Shown: positions 51,101 through 60,934, numbered from the stretch's first letter. The stretch is DNA of 64,000 nt from Rubrobacteraceae bacterium (GCA_030448125.1 JAUJNO010000008.1:102137-166136), one strand, 5' to 3'. The notes: generated from the sequence alone by a model not told the origin. A program made the numbers and translations.

Positions 51101-53052
51101 CCGACTTCACCGTGGTGGGTATAGGCGACATGGCCGGCGACGTCTTCGGCAACGGCATGCTGCTGAGCAGGCACATAAAGCTCGTCGGCGCCTTCAACCA
51201 CATGCACATCTTCCTGGACCCGGACCCCGATCCCGAGACGAGCTTCGAGGAACGCGCGAGGCTCTTCGCCCTGCCACGCTCCTCCTGGACGGACTACGAC
51301 GAGAGCCTCATCTCGGAAGGCGGTGGCGTCTTCCCGCGCTCGGCGAAGTCCATTCCCCTCTCCCCCGAAGTACGCGAGCTGCTGGACGTAGAGGCCGAAG
51401 CCCTGCCGCCCAACGAGGTGATAAACGCCTTGCTCAAGGCGCAGGTAGACCTCCTGTGGAACGGGGGTATCGGCACCTACGTGAAGGCGAGTGCGGAGAC
51501 CCACGCCGAGGTCGGCGACAGGGCCAACGACGCCGTGAGGGTCAATGGTAACGAGCTCGGGTGTCGCGTGGTCGGGGAGGGAGGAAACCTCGGCTTTACG
51601 CAGCGGGGGCGCATAGAGTATGCCCTTAACGGGGGGCGTATCTACATGGACGCCATCGACAACTCGGCCGGCGTCGACTGCTCCGACCACGAGGTGAACA
51701 TCAAGATACTGCTCGACGCCATCGTCGAGAACGGCGACATGACCGTGAAGCAGCGCAACGAGCTGCTCGCCCGGATGACGGAGGAGGTGGCGCAGCTCGT
51801 CCTGCGGGATAACTACCAGCAGGCCCTGGCTATAGACCACGCCCTGACCCTCGCCCGTGCGATGGTGGACGTACACGCCCGCTACATCCGCGCCCTCGAA
51901 CAGTCCGGCAGGCTCAACCGCGAGCTGGAGTTCCTGCCGAGCGACGAGGAGTTGGGAGAGCGGAGGTCAAACGGCGTGGGGCTGACCGCCCCCGAACTCG
52001 CCATCCTGTTGTCATACTCCAAGATCACGCTGTACAGAGAGCTGCTCGAATCGGACGCGCCGGAGGACCCGTACCTCTCGGGCGAGCTGGAGCGGTACTT
52101 CCCGACCCCTCTGCGCGAGCGTTTCCGCGAGCAGATGCGCGAGCACCGGCTGCACCGCGAGATCACCGCCACCCACGTGACCAACAGCATGGTGAACAGG
52201 TGCGGCCCCTCCTTCGCCTTCCGCCTGGGAGAGGAGACCGGGGCTGCGGGACCGGAGATCGCGCGAGCGTACACGGCGGCCCGCGAGATCTTCGACATGC
52301 GTACCCTGTGGGCGGAGATAGAAGCCCTCGACAACCGGGTCGATGCCGGGACGCAGACGAAGATGTTCCTCGAAGCGCGCAAGCTGGTCGAGCGCGCGAC
52401 GAGGTGGCTCTTGCGGAACCGCCGGGCGCCCCTCGACATCGCCGCCACAATCTCCTACTTCTCCGAAGGAGCGGCGGAGCTGGCCGAACGCATCCCCGAG
52501 CTCATGCTCGACGGCGATCGGGAAGCCATGCAGCGCGCGACCGAGCAGATGGTCGAAGCGAACGTCCCGCCAGAGCTCGCGAAGCGGGCGGCCATCCTCG
52601 GCGCGATGTTCTCCGCGCTGGACATAGTCGACGTCGCCGGCGCAACCGGCCAACCCCTGGAAGCCGTCGCGGCGGTCTACTTCACTTTAGGCGACCGGCT
52701 AAAGCTCCACTGGCTACGCAACCACATCGAGGCGCTGCCCCGGGACAACCGCTGGCGAACGCTCGCGAGGTCGGCGCTGCGCGACGACCTCTACGGCCAG
52801 CAAGCCGCGCTTACCGCGGAGATCCTGCGCGGCGTGCCCGAAGACCTCCCCGCCCTCGAACGCATCAACGCCTGGGTAGACACCAACCCGGGGCCGGTGG
52901 AACGCGCCCTGCAAGTCTTGTCGGACATCAACTCCAGCGGGACCTTCGACCTCTCGACGCTCTCGGTGGCGCTGCGGGAGATCCGCAACCTCACAACTCT
53001 AAGGTTAGACGGCGTACTTTGCACGTTGCGCCCCGCATGTATCCCCGATTGA
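48178..53052 (+). CDS. NAD-specific glutamate dehydrogenase, 180-kDa type
   Basis: 1624 residues, the characteristic size of the large L-GDH class. An N-terminal regulatory region (ACT-like repeats; T-V-V-E-M-I-N-D-D-M-P-F-L-V-D-S near residue 90) precedes the catalytic core. Core motifs: R-G-G-I-R-W-S-D-R-R-E-D-F-R-T-E near 815, P-V-G-A-K-G-G-F-V near 850 with the substrate lysine, G-D-M-A-G-D-V-F-G-N near 985, and G-N-L-G-F-T-Q-R-G-R near 1140. It deaminates glutamate to 2-oxoglutarate with NAD. GTG 48178 follows GAGGAGC. A -10-like TAGAAT at 48134-48139 lies upstream. This is the largest gene of the window and reads through intact. Confidence 0.95.
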   Translation: MAVLVKDELLDKVVARVREQLPEDQAPQVEEFVRQYYDWISLEDLNERSPVDVYGAAVAHWNFARQREPGSARIRVYNPRFEEHGWQSTHTVVEMINDDMPFLVDSTRMEINRQGYGIHLMLHPVMRVRRDPEGRLVEVLDPTSTDDEDAISESVIHVEVDRQTEPEVLEQLRECIEKVLGDVRAAVEDWPRMREKARGIASGLEEEAPVEEGDLAEVRAFLEWIADNNFTFLGYRDYDLLARNGEDQLRSVPDSGLGILRETSPQPASQSFARLPPEVRKLARTPDLLNLTKANSRATVHRPSYLDYVGVKQFDESGEVTGERRFLGLYTFSAYSASVLEIPLVRRKVRSVLERAGFPEGSHNEKDLMEILETYPRDELFQISEEELFEVAMGILHLQERQRVRLFVRRDTYERFFSCLVYVPRDRYNTDIRRRMQEILQNALGGENAVFDVRLSESVLARLHFIIYTAPGDVSDYDVDEIEARLVEATRSWTDNLLDALIEQCGEERGNELFRAYREAFPPGYRDDYLARTAVIDIRRIEGLSSGNDLGMSLYHPLEAPEDFLRFRLYRLGEQISLSEVMPLLEDMGVEVADQRPYKVEPAGGTPVWINDFGLVHEAQGELQTDQVKEIFQDAFARAWRGAVEDDGFNRLVLRAQLTWREVTILRAYCKYLRQTGTTFSQRYMEETLAANPRITRLLVELFEARFDPDRQQRAEEETERLTSEIKEALDAVASLDEDRILASFLNVVVATLRTNYFQGGPEGESKDYLSFKLDPTRIPELPLPRPMFEIFVYSPRTEGIHLRGGEVARGGIRWSDRREDFRTEILGLMKAQTVKNAVIVPVGAKGGFVVKQPPTSGGREALMQEVVACYRTLICGMLDLTDNLAGERVVPPPQVVRYDDDDDPYLVVAADKGTATFSDIANGISAEYGFWLGDAFASGGSTGYDHKAMGITARGAWESVERHFRALGVDVQSTDFTVVGIGDMAGDVFGNGMLLSRHIKLVGAFNHMHIFLDPDPDPETSFEERARLFALPRSSWTDYDESLISEGGGVFPRSAKSIPLSPEVRELLDVEAEALPPNEVINALLKAQVDLLWNGGIGTYVKASAETHAEVGDRANDAVRVNGNELGCRVVGEGGNLGFTQRGRIEYALNGGRIYMDAIDNSAGVDCSDHEVNIKILLDAIVENGDMTVKQRNELLARMTEEVAQLVLRDNYQQALAIDHALTLARAMVDVHARYIRALEQSGRLNRELEFLPSDEELGERRSNGVGLTAPELAILLSYSKITLYRELLESDAPEDPYLSGELERYFPTPLRERFREQMREHRLHREITATHVTNSMVNRCGPSFAFRLGEETGAAGPEIARAYTAAREIFDMRTLWAEIEALDNRVDAGTQTKMFLEARKLVERATRWLLRNRRAPLDIAATISYFSEGAAELAERIPELMLDGDREAMQRATEQMVEANVPPELAKRAAILGAMFSALDIVDVAGATGQPLEAVAAVYFTLGDRLKLHWLRNHIEALPRDNRWRTLARSALRDDLYGQQAALTAEILRGVPEDLPALERINAWVDTNPGPVERALQVLSDINSSGTFDLSTLSVALREIRNLTTLRLDGVLCTLRPACIPD

Positions 53053-55284
53053 CACTTCGCTACACCGCTCCGGCCAAGAGACCGCTGGGTACGATCCTCT
53101 CCGTCGCTGAAACATCGATTCTAGCCGGCCTGCACAGTAACGAACGGTAGGCACATACTGTCAGCGCCTTCTGAATTCCGTCTGTTGGGTCTGCACGATA
53201 AGGGTGGGGTCTGTTCCTCCAGTCGCCGTGCGCATTTGGGCGCCGACTTTTGGTTAAAAACGCCTTTTTCGATCATTTCAGCGCAGGCACCGATATGACG
53301 TTCCACATACCTAAATAAGAGCAACGTTTTGCGAGGCGATTGATGCAAATGGGCGATCGCAGGATTCGCGCCGACGGAAATTGGACAGCTTGCCGGGACC
53401 CGATTGCAGAAGGCGAGCGGCGAGACGCGTTCGCAGGCGATCTCATCCGGCTGTTTACCATGTGTGGCTCATGTCATTTCGAAAAATGCTCTACGAAGCT
53501 CTGAGCTATTGCGTTTCTGCAACCAGCCCAGATGACTTATAGATTCGGCGCCTGGTTTTGAGCCTTCAAGAAGACTCGGTCTCACCGCTGGCGCGCATCG
53601 CCAGTGCGTCGTGCTCGGCGAAGGCGAAGGGTACCAATCCATCGAAAGACTTCCTGCAAGAGAGCAGTCTTACTTGAGCACGCCGGAAACGAGATGCGGC
53701 TCTGTTTCACTACTGCTATCGAAGTAGCGGACTTGGCCACACAGTAGATCAATGGGTATGACACGAACCACAAGGTGCGGCGATTCAGTTGCAGCCCCAA
53801 CGACCTGACACGACCGTCCGATCTACCCTGCAGAGGGGCGAAGGTCGACAAACCCTTAGAAGAGTGGCAGTTGAAGGCGAGATTGTGGGAGCCCCTGGTA
53901 GTCTCTCCACGGGCCTGTTCCCGTCATCGACAGATTGGGTGAGCGGATTGCGTCAAGTGCTTGAAGTCTGCATTCAAGGACGATTGGAAATGGGATGCGA
54001 CTCTGCGGCGACGATCTTCACCTGCACTCGGCCTGCTCGAGCCACAAGAGTGGCGCGGATCTCAATCCATGGCGTGGAAACTTGCAGCGTCTTCGTCTAC
54101 CAAACGGCGTGCGGACGCTCGGAGGACAACGACATCTCTGCTAACGGGCAAGCAACTGTCTGGAACGAAGACCTTGGCTCTCCAGTGGTCGTTTGTCGTA
54201 TCCCCAACACTACGGCGTCTTCATCTCAACCCCCGAAAGTCTGGCCTGGACGCTGGAGCACAACGCATCTTCGCCCAAGCGCGGGTAGCCATCTTCCTTC
54301 GATCCCTCGTTGCGCCGCGCCCAGGATCCTCGAAAACACGCAAAGGAGCGTCTCAGATAGAACGCGCTCCACAAACCGGTTTCGATGAGGTCGCTGAGTT
54401 TGAGCAAGTCTTCGCAGCAAATCACGACAGGTTCTTGATCCAACTACCCTGCTTATCAACGGCGCCTCGAAGCGGTTTTGGTCAGCGAAATGCCGGCGAC
54501 GTTGTGAGCTCGCTGGGAATGGCCGGGAACCGTAACAATGGTTCGTCGGATCTTGAAGACATTTCAGAGTATCGCGCCTCTCCGGCGGCAGAATCTCAAA
54601 CGCGTTACCAAATGCCGATAGTGCCCGTTCCTCAGGATCGTGGTTCCCCATCTCAATGCTTCTGCAATTCATCGTATCTCACTAAGGTTCGTGCGCTTCA
54701 AGCTTCTCGCGTTGTGCTCGGCTATGGCGCGCGCCCAGGTACCGCACGCTCGAAGGATGTCCTGCGCCTGCTCCTCGGTCACCTCTCTCCAACACGCTCC
54801 TGCGTTCTTGGCCCTGAGCACCAACTATTAGGCTGTGGGCTCGGGAACTCGCGTCCTTCGCAGCACGGCGCCGGCAGCCACGATCGAGCATTTCGCCTAT
54901 CCTCGCCCCGTTGAGGATCGTGGCGCTCATCCCGATCAAACTTGCCCCAGATCTCGCACCGCACCACCGCACCTGACGCATCTTCGACCGCCGGATTGTG
55001 TCCGCGTGGAGCACGCAACCGTCAAACCTTCGTGTCGGATAGGATTGGCATCCTGTGACTTCCTCGTGCGCTCCAGACGCAACGCCCTGTACCGTCCGGT
55101 GGATGTCCTCGTGCGCGATGCGGCCCGCGTCCCGAGGGCCCGGCAACATCAGACGCTCGACACCCTCCTCTAGATGCACCGCCCCAATGACGTAGATTAT
55201 ATAGCTTTGTCCGGCGCGACGAAGGCGGATATTCGATGCTTCCGCGACTTCCGGCGCTTGTCGCCGAAGGGGAGCAGGGTTCCG
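53053..55284. other. 2.2-kb lower-GC gene desert
   Basis: Base composition is visibly lower in G+C than either flank, and no long coding frame with a recognisable family is present. Short stretches look protein-like on the minus strand: E-E-R-A-L-S-A-F-G-N-A-F-E-I-L-P-P near 54600 and the 51-residue frame at 54669. It ends abruptly inside the 3' end of the thiolase gene. It is probably a degraded insertion rather than core DNA. No terminal repeats, att site or integrase were found. Confidence 0.5.
54669..54824 (-). CDS. possible small protein in the low-GC desert
   Basis: 51 residues from TTG 54824, which follows a double stop TAATAG. The translation has balanced composition and helical character (E-E-Q-A-Q-D-I-L-R-A-C-G-T-W-A-R-A-I-A-E-H-N-A-R). 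No Shine-Dalgarno element and no family recognised. It may be a fragment of a decayed larger gene. Confidence 0.25.
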   Translation of the reverse strand: MVLRAKNAGACWREVTEEQAQDILRACGTWARAIAEHNARSLKRTNLSEIR

Positions 55285-55289
55285 AGCTA

Positions 55290-56462
55290 TACTCCACCAG
55301 TACGGCGTCGCCCTGGCCGCCGCCGGAGCAAATGGCCGCGAGGCCCCTGCCGCCGCCCCTGCGCCTGAGCTCGTAGAGGAGCGTCATGAGGATGCGCGCC
55401 CCGGAGGCGCCTATCGGATGGCCCAAAGAGACGGCGCCGCCGTTGACGTTGACGATCTCCTCGCTGACGCCCAGGATCTCCGTCGAGTGAATGGCAACCC
55501 CGGCGAACGCCTCGTTTATCTCCACGAGATCGAGGTCATCGGCGCTCCACCCGGCCTTCTCGAGCGCGAACTTCCCGGCGTTGCCCGGCACGGTCAGGAG
55601 GCAAGGCGGCTCTTCGGCGACCTTGGCGTGGGTAATAATGGTTCCTAGGGGTTCGAGGTCGCGGCTTCTCGGCGAAGCTCTCGCTGGCGAGCACGAGAGC
55701 GCCGGCCCCGTCGGTGACGCCGGGGGCGTTGCCAGCGGTTATGCTGCCTCCTTCATCGAGGGGCGGGAGGGTGGCAAGCTTCTCCAGGCTGGTGTCGTGG
55801 CGGATAGACTCGTCGGTCTCGACGTAGGTGGTCTCTCCCTTTTTGCCGGGGACCTTGATGCCGGCTATCTCCTCGGCGAGGCGTCCGGCGTCGGTGGCGG
55901 CGGCGGCGCGCTGGTGGCTGCGCAAAGTCCAGGCGTCCTGGTCCTCGCGTAGGACGCCCTTCTCGCGGGCGGTGTCCGATCCGAAGCGGACCATCGGGAC
56001 GTGCTCGAAGGCGTCGAGGAGTCCGTCGTGGATCATGGCGTCGACCGCCGGCTGGTCTCCCATACGCATTCCCCATCGGGCGCCTTGCAAGAGGTACGGG
56101 GCGTTGGACATGCTCTCCATACCGCCTGCCAAAACCACGTCGTAGTCGCCGGCCCGGATCATGGTCTCCGCCAGCGTGGCGCTCCTCAAGCCCGAGGCGC
56201 AGACCTGGTTCAGAGTCTCGGTGGTGAGGCTGAAGGGGAGTCCGGCGTGGAAGTTCGCCTGCCGGGAGGGGATCTGGCCGACCCCCGCCTGCACGACGAT
56301 GCCGAAGATAGAGTGCTGTACCTCCCCGTCCTCAACGCCGGAACGTTCGATGGCCTCCCTTATCGCCGCCCCGCCCAACTCCGGCGCGCTCAACGGCGAG
56401 AGGGCCCCGCCGAACTTGCCGAACGGCGTCCGCGCCGCGCCGAGAATTACCGCCCGCTCCAC
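55290..56462 (-). pseudogene. acetyl-CoA C-acetyltransferase (thiolase), frameshifted and damaged at the 3' end
   Basis: Starts at GTG 56462 after GGAGGAGGAGCAGC. Thiolase motifs are complete: nucleophilic Cys in N-Q-V-C-A-S-G near residue 85, G-G-M-E-S-M-S-N-A-P-Y, G-N-A-P-G-V-T-D-G-A, His in G-H-P-I-G-A-S-G and the second Cys in C-S-G-G-G-Q-G. One base slips at about 55660 between F-A-E-K and D-L-E-P-L-G. Homology runs to G-D-A-V-L-V-E (55292), just short of the usual end, then continues into unrelated low-GC DNA to a stop at 55022. It condenses or cleaves acetoacetyl-CoA, matching PHB and ketone-body genes here. Confidence 0.82.
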
Positions 56463-56589
56463 CGCTGCTCCTCCTCCATCGCTCGAACCCGTCGCCACCA
56501 GTCTATAAGAAGACGCCGGGTTTAGTAAGATACGGCATTAGGGAAGGTAGCTTGGCAGGGGAAAGCACAAGGCACCAGGAGGAGGAGTT

Positions 56590-58270
56590 GTGGCGAACAT
56601 CGGCGATTATGAGACGACCTACGAGAACTTCGAGTGGGAGACGCCCGAGAGGTTCAACTTCGGCCGCGACGTGGTCGACGCTCTACCGGAGGACCGTCCG
56701 GCCATGATCTGGCTGGGCGTAGACGGTGACGAACGCCGCCTGACCTTCGGGGACTTCTCCCGCCTCTCCAGCAAGTTCGCCAACGCGATGAGGGATCTCG
56801 GCGTCGAACGCGGCGACAGGGTGATGGTGACTTTAGGCAAGGTACCCGAGTGGCACGCGGTCCTTCTCGGGCTCCTGAAGCTCGGGGCGATCGCCATCCC
56901 CTCCTCCCCGCTGCTCCGCGCGGGCGACCTGAAGTTCCGGACGGAACACTCCGGAGCCGTGGCCCTCATCTCCGGCCCCGAGAGCGCGCCGGAGGTCGAG
57001 AAGATACGCGACGAGGTCCCTGACCTGCAACACCTCGTGCTTCTCGGAGAAGAGCGGGAGGGCTGGGATTCGTACGAGAAGCTCGTGGATGGCGCCTCCG
57101 AAGACTTCACCGCCGAGGACACCGCCTCGGACGAGGGCGCCCTTATGCTGTACACCTCCGGGACGACGAAGCACCCGAAGGGCGCCCTGCATACCCACGG
57201 CTACACCCACGCCAAACGGATGCAGGCCCGTTACTGGCTGGATCTCCAGGAGGACGATAGGCTCTGGTGTACCGCCGCGAGCGGCTGGGCCAAAAACCGT
57301 GTGGAACGTCTTTCTGGGACCCTGGAGCTGGGGGACAGAGCTGTTCATGCACGAAGGAGCCTTCGATCCCGCGGAGCGCCTGGATCTCTTAGGGCGCTAC
57401 GGTATCACCGTTCTCTGCCAGGCCCCGACCGAATACCGGGTCCTCGCCAACGCCCCCGAGCTCGAGAGCGCGGACCTCTCCTCCGTCCGGCACGCGCTCT
57501 CAGCCGGAGAACCCCTGAACGCGCCGGTCATCGAGCGGTGGCGGGAGCTGCACGGGATCACGGTCTACGACGGCTACGGCCAGACGGAGAACACCCTGCT
57601 CGTCGGCAACTTCCCGGGCCTCGAGGTCCGTCCCGGTTCGATGGGCAAACCGGCCCCAGGCTGCGACGTCCGCATAATCGACGAGGACGGTAACGATCTC
57701 CCGCCAGGCGAGCCGGGTGACATCGCCCTCTCGCGGGACAACCCCGCGCTCATGAAGGGGTACTGGGAGCAACCTGACGCGACCGAAGACGTCATGAGGA
57801 ACGGCTACTATCTCACCGAAGATAGGGGAAGACTAGACGAGGACGGTTACATCTGGTTCGTGGGCCGCTCGGACGACGTGATCCTCTCCGCCGGCTACCG
57901 CATCGGACCGTTCGAGATCGAGGACGTCCTCATAGGCCACCCGGCGGTCGCCGAGAGCGCAGTGGTGCCCGTGCCCGACGAGGAACGGGGGAGCATAGTA
58001 AAAGCGTATGTGGTCCTCACCGCCGACTACGACTCGAGCGAGGAGCTGGTCCAGGAGATTCAGGACTACTGCAAGAACGAGACCGCCCCGTACAAGTACC
58101 CGCGCCAGATAGAGTTCATAGACGAGCTACCAAAGACCGCGAGCGGCAAGATCCGGCGCGTCGAGCTCCGCCAGCGCGAGGAAGCCAAAACGACCAGGGC
58201 TGGGACCAACAAGGCCGCGTGTCCGTGCCCAGCTTCGGCATCGCGGAGCGATGGATCTGGGACGAGCTAA
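56590..58270 (+). CDS. acyl-CoA synthetase (acetyl/benzoate-CoA ligase-like), one frameshift
   Basis: About 550 residues from GTG 56590 (AGGAGGAGGAG upstream). The first frame has L-M-L-Y-T-S-G-T-T-K-H-P-K-G near residue 185 and C-T-A-A-S-G-W-A-K. An extra A in the A run at 57291-57295 moves the frame; V-W-N-V-F-L-G-P-W continues. Y-D-G-Y-G-Q-T-E-N near 325, the hinge V-G-R-S-D-D-V-I-L-S-A-G-Y-R-I near 440 and P-K-T-A-S-G-K-I-R-R near 520 complete the ANL family. The style is that of medium-chain and aromatic acid CoA ligases. The last 30 residues look non-conserved and overlap the next gene. Confidence 0.83.
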
Positions 58271-58673
58271 CACGTTATTTCCATATGGCCGCGGACCCGC
58301 GAAGCCTCGCGGACGAGAAGTTCTGCTACCTGACGACCACCGTGCGCCTGAGCGGGGTCGAAAGCGGACGGAAGCCGTGAAGATCGGCAGTCCGCACGAG
58401 ATCGAGATCTGGTTCGCCATAGAGAGCCAGACCCTCTACCTGCTCTCCGGCGGCCGCGACCGCTCCGACTGGGTAAAGAACCTCCGCCGCAACCCCAAAG
58501 TCACGGTGCGAATCAACGGGGAGGACTTCGGCGGACAGGCGCGCATCATCGAGGACACGGAGGAGGACGCCCTGGCCCGCCGGATCCTCGTCGAGAAGTA
58601 CGAGCGCGGGCCGGGAAGCCTCGCGAACTGGAGGCGCACCGCCCTGCCCGTCGCCGTGGACCTCACCGCCTGA
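58219..58673 (+). pseudogene. nitroreductase/quinone reductase (DDN-like) family protein, disrupted
   Basis: An N-terminal part from GTG 58219 (R-S-L-A-D-E-K-F-C-Y-L-T-T-T) ends at TGA 58378. The rest is in another frame from GTG 58377: P-H-E-I-E-I-W-F-A, L-Y-L-L-S-G-G-R-D-R-S-D-W-V-K-N and a C-terminal helix to 58673. These are typical of F420-dependent deazaflavin nitroreductases. About 40 bases between the two parts do not fit the family, so either a small insertion plus frameshift occurred or the gene is decaying. Confidence 0.6.
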
Positions 58674-58788
58674 CCACCGGCGCCTCGGGAGAAAGCAACC
58701 CCGGCGCCGGGCTGTAGCCACGCGGGGCCATGACGGCGAAGGCGCCCGAGAAGACGTCTTTGAAAGGTTTGTTAAAGAAAGTGAGAAA

Positions 58789-58818
58789 TTGTTTACTCGC
58801 GCGTGTATTTACTATATA
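58789..58818 (+). promoter_or_regulatory. A/T-rich promoter of the small secreted protein
   Basis: TTGTTT, an 18-bp spacer and TATATA, about 40 bp upstream of ATG 58859, in an A/T-rich patch that stands out from the surrounding GC-rich DNA. Confidence 0.5.
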
Positions 58819-58858
58819 TTGGTGCTTTGTACGCAACCGTTCACGGGAGGGTGGGACG

Positions 58859-59119
58859 ATGAAGAGTTGGAAGACGCGCCTGTTGATGGTGTTCGCGATG
58901 TTGGCCATGGTCCTCGCCGTCTCGGTGCCGGGGATGGCCGATGTCGAGGTCGAATGCGACGCCGAAGACGGGGGCACCTGCGAGGAGATGGTCACCTACG
59001 AGTCCGATCCCGGTGAGGACCAGACCCTTCTCGAAAGCGAAACCGTCGAGGACCCGTTCGCCGTCGAGACGGACGAGGGTTGCTACCCCTTCTGCGGTCT
59101 GGAGTGGTGGCCCTGGTAG
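58859..59119 (+). CDS. small secreted acidic protein with four cysteines
   Basis: 86 residues from ATG after GGGAGGGTGGG. Signal peptide to V-P-G-M-A, then an acidic mature part with two Cys near the start (V-E-C-D and G-T-C-E) and two near the end (G-C-Y-P-F-C), finishing in L-E-W-W-P-W. The Cys pairs could form disulfides after export. No family recognised. It is monocistronic, flanked by its own A/T-rich promoter and a strong hairpin, which suggests a real and well-expressed gene. Confidence 0.65.
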   Translation: MKSWKTRLLMVFAMLAMVLAVSVPGMADVEVECDAEDGGTCEEMVTYESDPGEDQTLLESETVEDPFAVETDEGCYPFCGLEWWPW

Positions 59120-59178
59120 TAACCCCCGACGCCCGGCGTAGTCATCGGCCGGGTTCGGCGCCGAAAAGCCGGCAATCA

Positions 59179-59201
59179 GGCTCTCGGCTCTGCCGAGAGC
59201 C
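59179..59201 (+). terminator. hairpin after the small secreted protein
   Basis: Perfect 10-bp stem GGCTCTCGGC with its complement and a 3-nt loop TCT, 60 bp after the stop. No T tract. Confidence 0.55.
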
Positions 59202-59467
59202 GCGGGAGGTTGCTCGCCACACGAGGTTGCGTCATCGTGTCTCGACGCTGCCTTGCGCCTATCGCGGTTGAGACGAGCGAGGGATGACGAACAAGAGCTG
59301 ACAGCCAACGGCCGGTGGCCGGGCTCTCGGCTCCTCCGGACCTGGGAGCTTTGCGGGGTCTTTCGGTTCGGAATATTCTTTTATCGGTGATGCAGGACGA
59401 GCTGGCCGGCGTTTCGGGGCTCGTAGTGGGAAACGCGTTGCCCAAGAAGAAAAACCCGGGAGTTACC

Positions 59468-60131
59468 GTGAACGAACCACAACAGTCCACCGCCGCAACG
59501 GAGAGTCCCCCCGCTGCCGGTCTGGGGGCGACGCTTTTGCGCACCGCGTGGCTCGCTATACTCCTCGGCTTCGTAATGGAGGCTCTACTCCTGCTCTTTG
59601 CGGCGGGGTTCGGGATCTTTCCCGGTCTCAAACCGATAGCCGCGGACCTCGTTAGGCAGGTCTCCTGATCGACCTTCGTCTGCGTCGGGCTCGCCCTCGG
59701 GACGGCGGTCTCGCAGGCGCGTGCGCCGTTGATGGGGATCCTGGGTCTCCTCGCCGCTCCGCTCGCCTTCACCATCTCCCGCGGCCTCCATCAAGGAGCG
59801 GTCAAGACCCTCGAAATCGCCGGGTCCGGCGCCAACGCTCCCCCCGTATTGCTCCTCGCGGTTCTGAAGGCAGTCGAGTACGCATGCCTCGGTGTGGCTA
59901 TGGCCCTACGGGCGCCGCGCGTGGGGAGGAGCGATGGCCCACGTGGCTACGGGGCTCCTCGTGGGGCTCGTCTTCGGCGGCACGATCGTGGCCTTCACCT
60001 ACCGGATGTCCCCCGAGCCTTTGACCGCCGCGGACCTCGTCTCCCGGGGCGCGAACGAGATCCTCTTCCCCGTCGGCTGCTCCCTGGTACTGTTCGCCGC
60101 GACGGCTTTGGGGAAACGAGTGCAGAGCTAA
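59468..60131 (+). pseudogene. small integral membrane protein broken by TGA and a frameshift
   Basis: From GTG 59468 the frame gives a Pro/Ser-rich start, a helix (T-A-W-L-A-I-L-L-G-F-V-M-E-A-L-L-L-L-F) and L-V-R-Q-V-S before TGA 59666-59668. The same frame then continues with membrane-like sequence (F-V-C-V-G-L-A-L-G-T-A-V-S and L-A-A-P-L-A-F-T). TGG to TGA is a one-base change. A second break near 59910 moves to a frame with H-V-A-T-G-L-L-V-G-L-V-F-G-G, ending at 60131. The family is not recognised. It is convergent with the BtuF-like gene, two bases away. Confidence 0.55.
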
Positions 60132-60133
60132 CG

Positions 60134-60934
60134 CTAAGACTTCAGCAGAGCCGAGAGCTGCAGGAGACTGCTCGCCATGCGCGGGCCGTACCAGGTCAGG
60201 AGCTTGCCGTCGACGAGGTGGACCCTGTCCTCCCTGGCGGCTGGAACGTCCAGCGCGTAAAACTCCGGCAGGTCCTCCGCCGAGAACGGGTAGGGCTCGT
60301 CCGGGAGCAGCACGACCTCGGGCTCCAAGGCCTCCACCTCTCTCAGATCTACCACCGGATAGCGCGTAGAGCCCCCGCAGACGTTCTCGCCGCCGCACGT
60401 TTCGAGGACATCGTGTACGTAGGTGTCCGAGCCCACACCCATGTACGGCCCCTTCCAGATCGGGACGAATACCCGCCGCGCCCGCCGCAGCTCCGCCAAC
60501 TCCGCCAGCCCCGCCGGCCCCGTCGGCTTCGCGGGCCCCTGGCGCAACCTCCCGTACACGCGTTCGATCGGGCCGAGCACCGCCTCCGCAGCATTCGCCG
60601 GAGCCCCGACCCGTTCGGCCAGCTCCCTCAGCATTCCCAAAGCGTCCTCCACGGTCTCCGGAGCCCCGACGAAGACGGGCACGCCGGCCTCCTCGAGGCC
60701 CTCTATGTCCTCCCGCGTGTTCTCCTCCCTCACCGCGACGACCAGGTCCGGTCCGAGATCTAAAACCCTCTCCACGTCGACCTTCTTCGTTCCCCCGACC
60801 TTCGCGACCCTCCCCACCAGACGGGGCGGCTGGGTACAGTACCGCGTCCGCCCGACGACCCGGCTCCCCACCCCGAAGGCGAAGAGAGCCTCCGTCAGGC
60901 TCGGCACCAAACTGACTATGCGCCCCGGCTCCAT
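60134..60934 (-). CDS. BtuF-like helical-backbone metal/corrinoid receptor without signal peptide
   Basis: 266 residues from ATG 60934. The BtuF/FhuD fold is shown by R-I-V-S-L-V-P-S-L-T-E-A-L near residue 4, G-R-T-R-Y-C-T-Q-P near 33, V-G-G-T-K-K-V-D-V-E-R-V near 50, L-G-P-D-L-V-V near 65, and E-V-V-L-L-P-D-E-P-Y near 208. No export signal is seen, and longer start choices do not add one. Signal-less members are annotated as cobalamin-binding proteins, sometimes acting with iron- or corrinoid-related metabolism. No BtuCD partner is adjacent. Confidence 0.78.
   Translation of the reverse strand: MEPGRIVSLVPSLTEALFAFGVGSRVVGRTRYCTQPPRLVGRVAKVGGTKKVDVERVLDLGPDLVVAVREENTREDIEGLEEAGVPVFVGAPETVEDALGMLRELAERVGAPANAAEAVLGPIERVYGRLRQGPAKPTGPAGLAELAELRRARRVFVPIWKGPYMGVGSDTYVHDVLETCGGENVCGGSTRYPVVDLREVEALEPEVVLLPDEPYPFSAEDLPEFYALDVPAAREDRVHLVDGKLLTWYGPRMASSLLQLSALLKS

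Noticed and set aside
48982..51876. 964-residue open frame antisense to the glutamate dehydrogenase gene
   Set aside because: It is the usual long antisense frame of GC-rich coding DNA; the plus strand has clear catalytic motifs throughout and the antisense translation has no domain.
53961..54914. 317-residue open frame in the low-GC desert
   Set aside because: Ser/Arg/Pro-rich translation, no start signal, no domain; protein-like segments on the opposite strand are equally convincing.
59666..59668. TGA as a selenocysteine codon
   Set aside because: Context is a hydrophobic membrane protein with no redox motif, no SECIS-like hairpin was apparent directly downstream, and a Trp codon is one base away.
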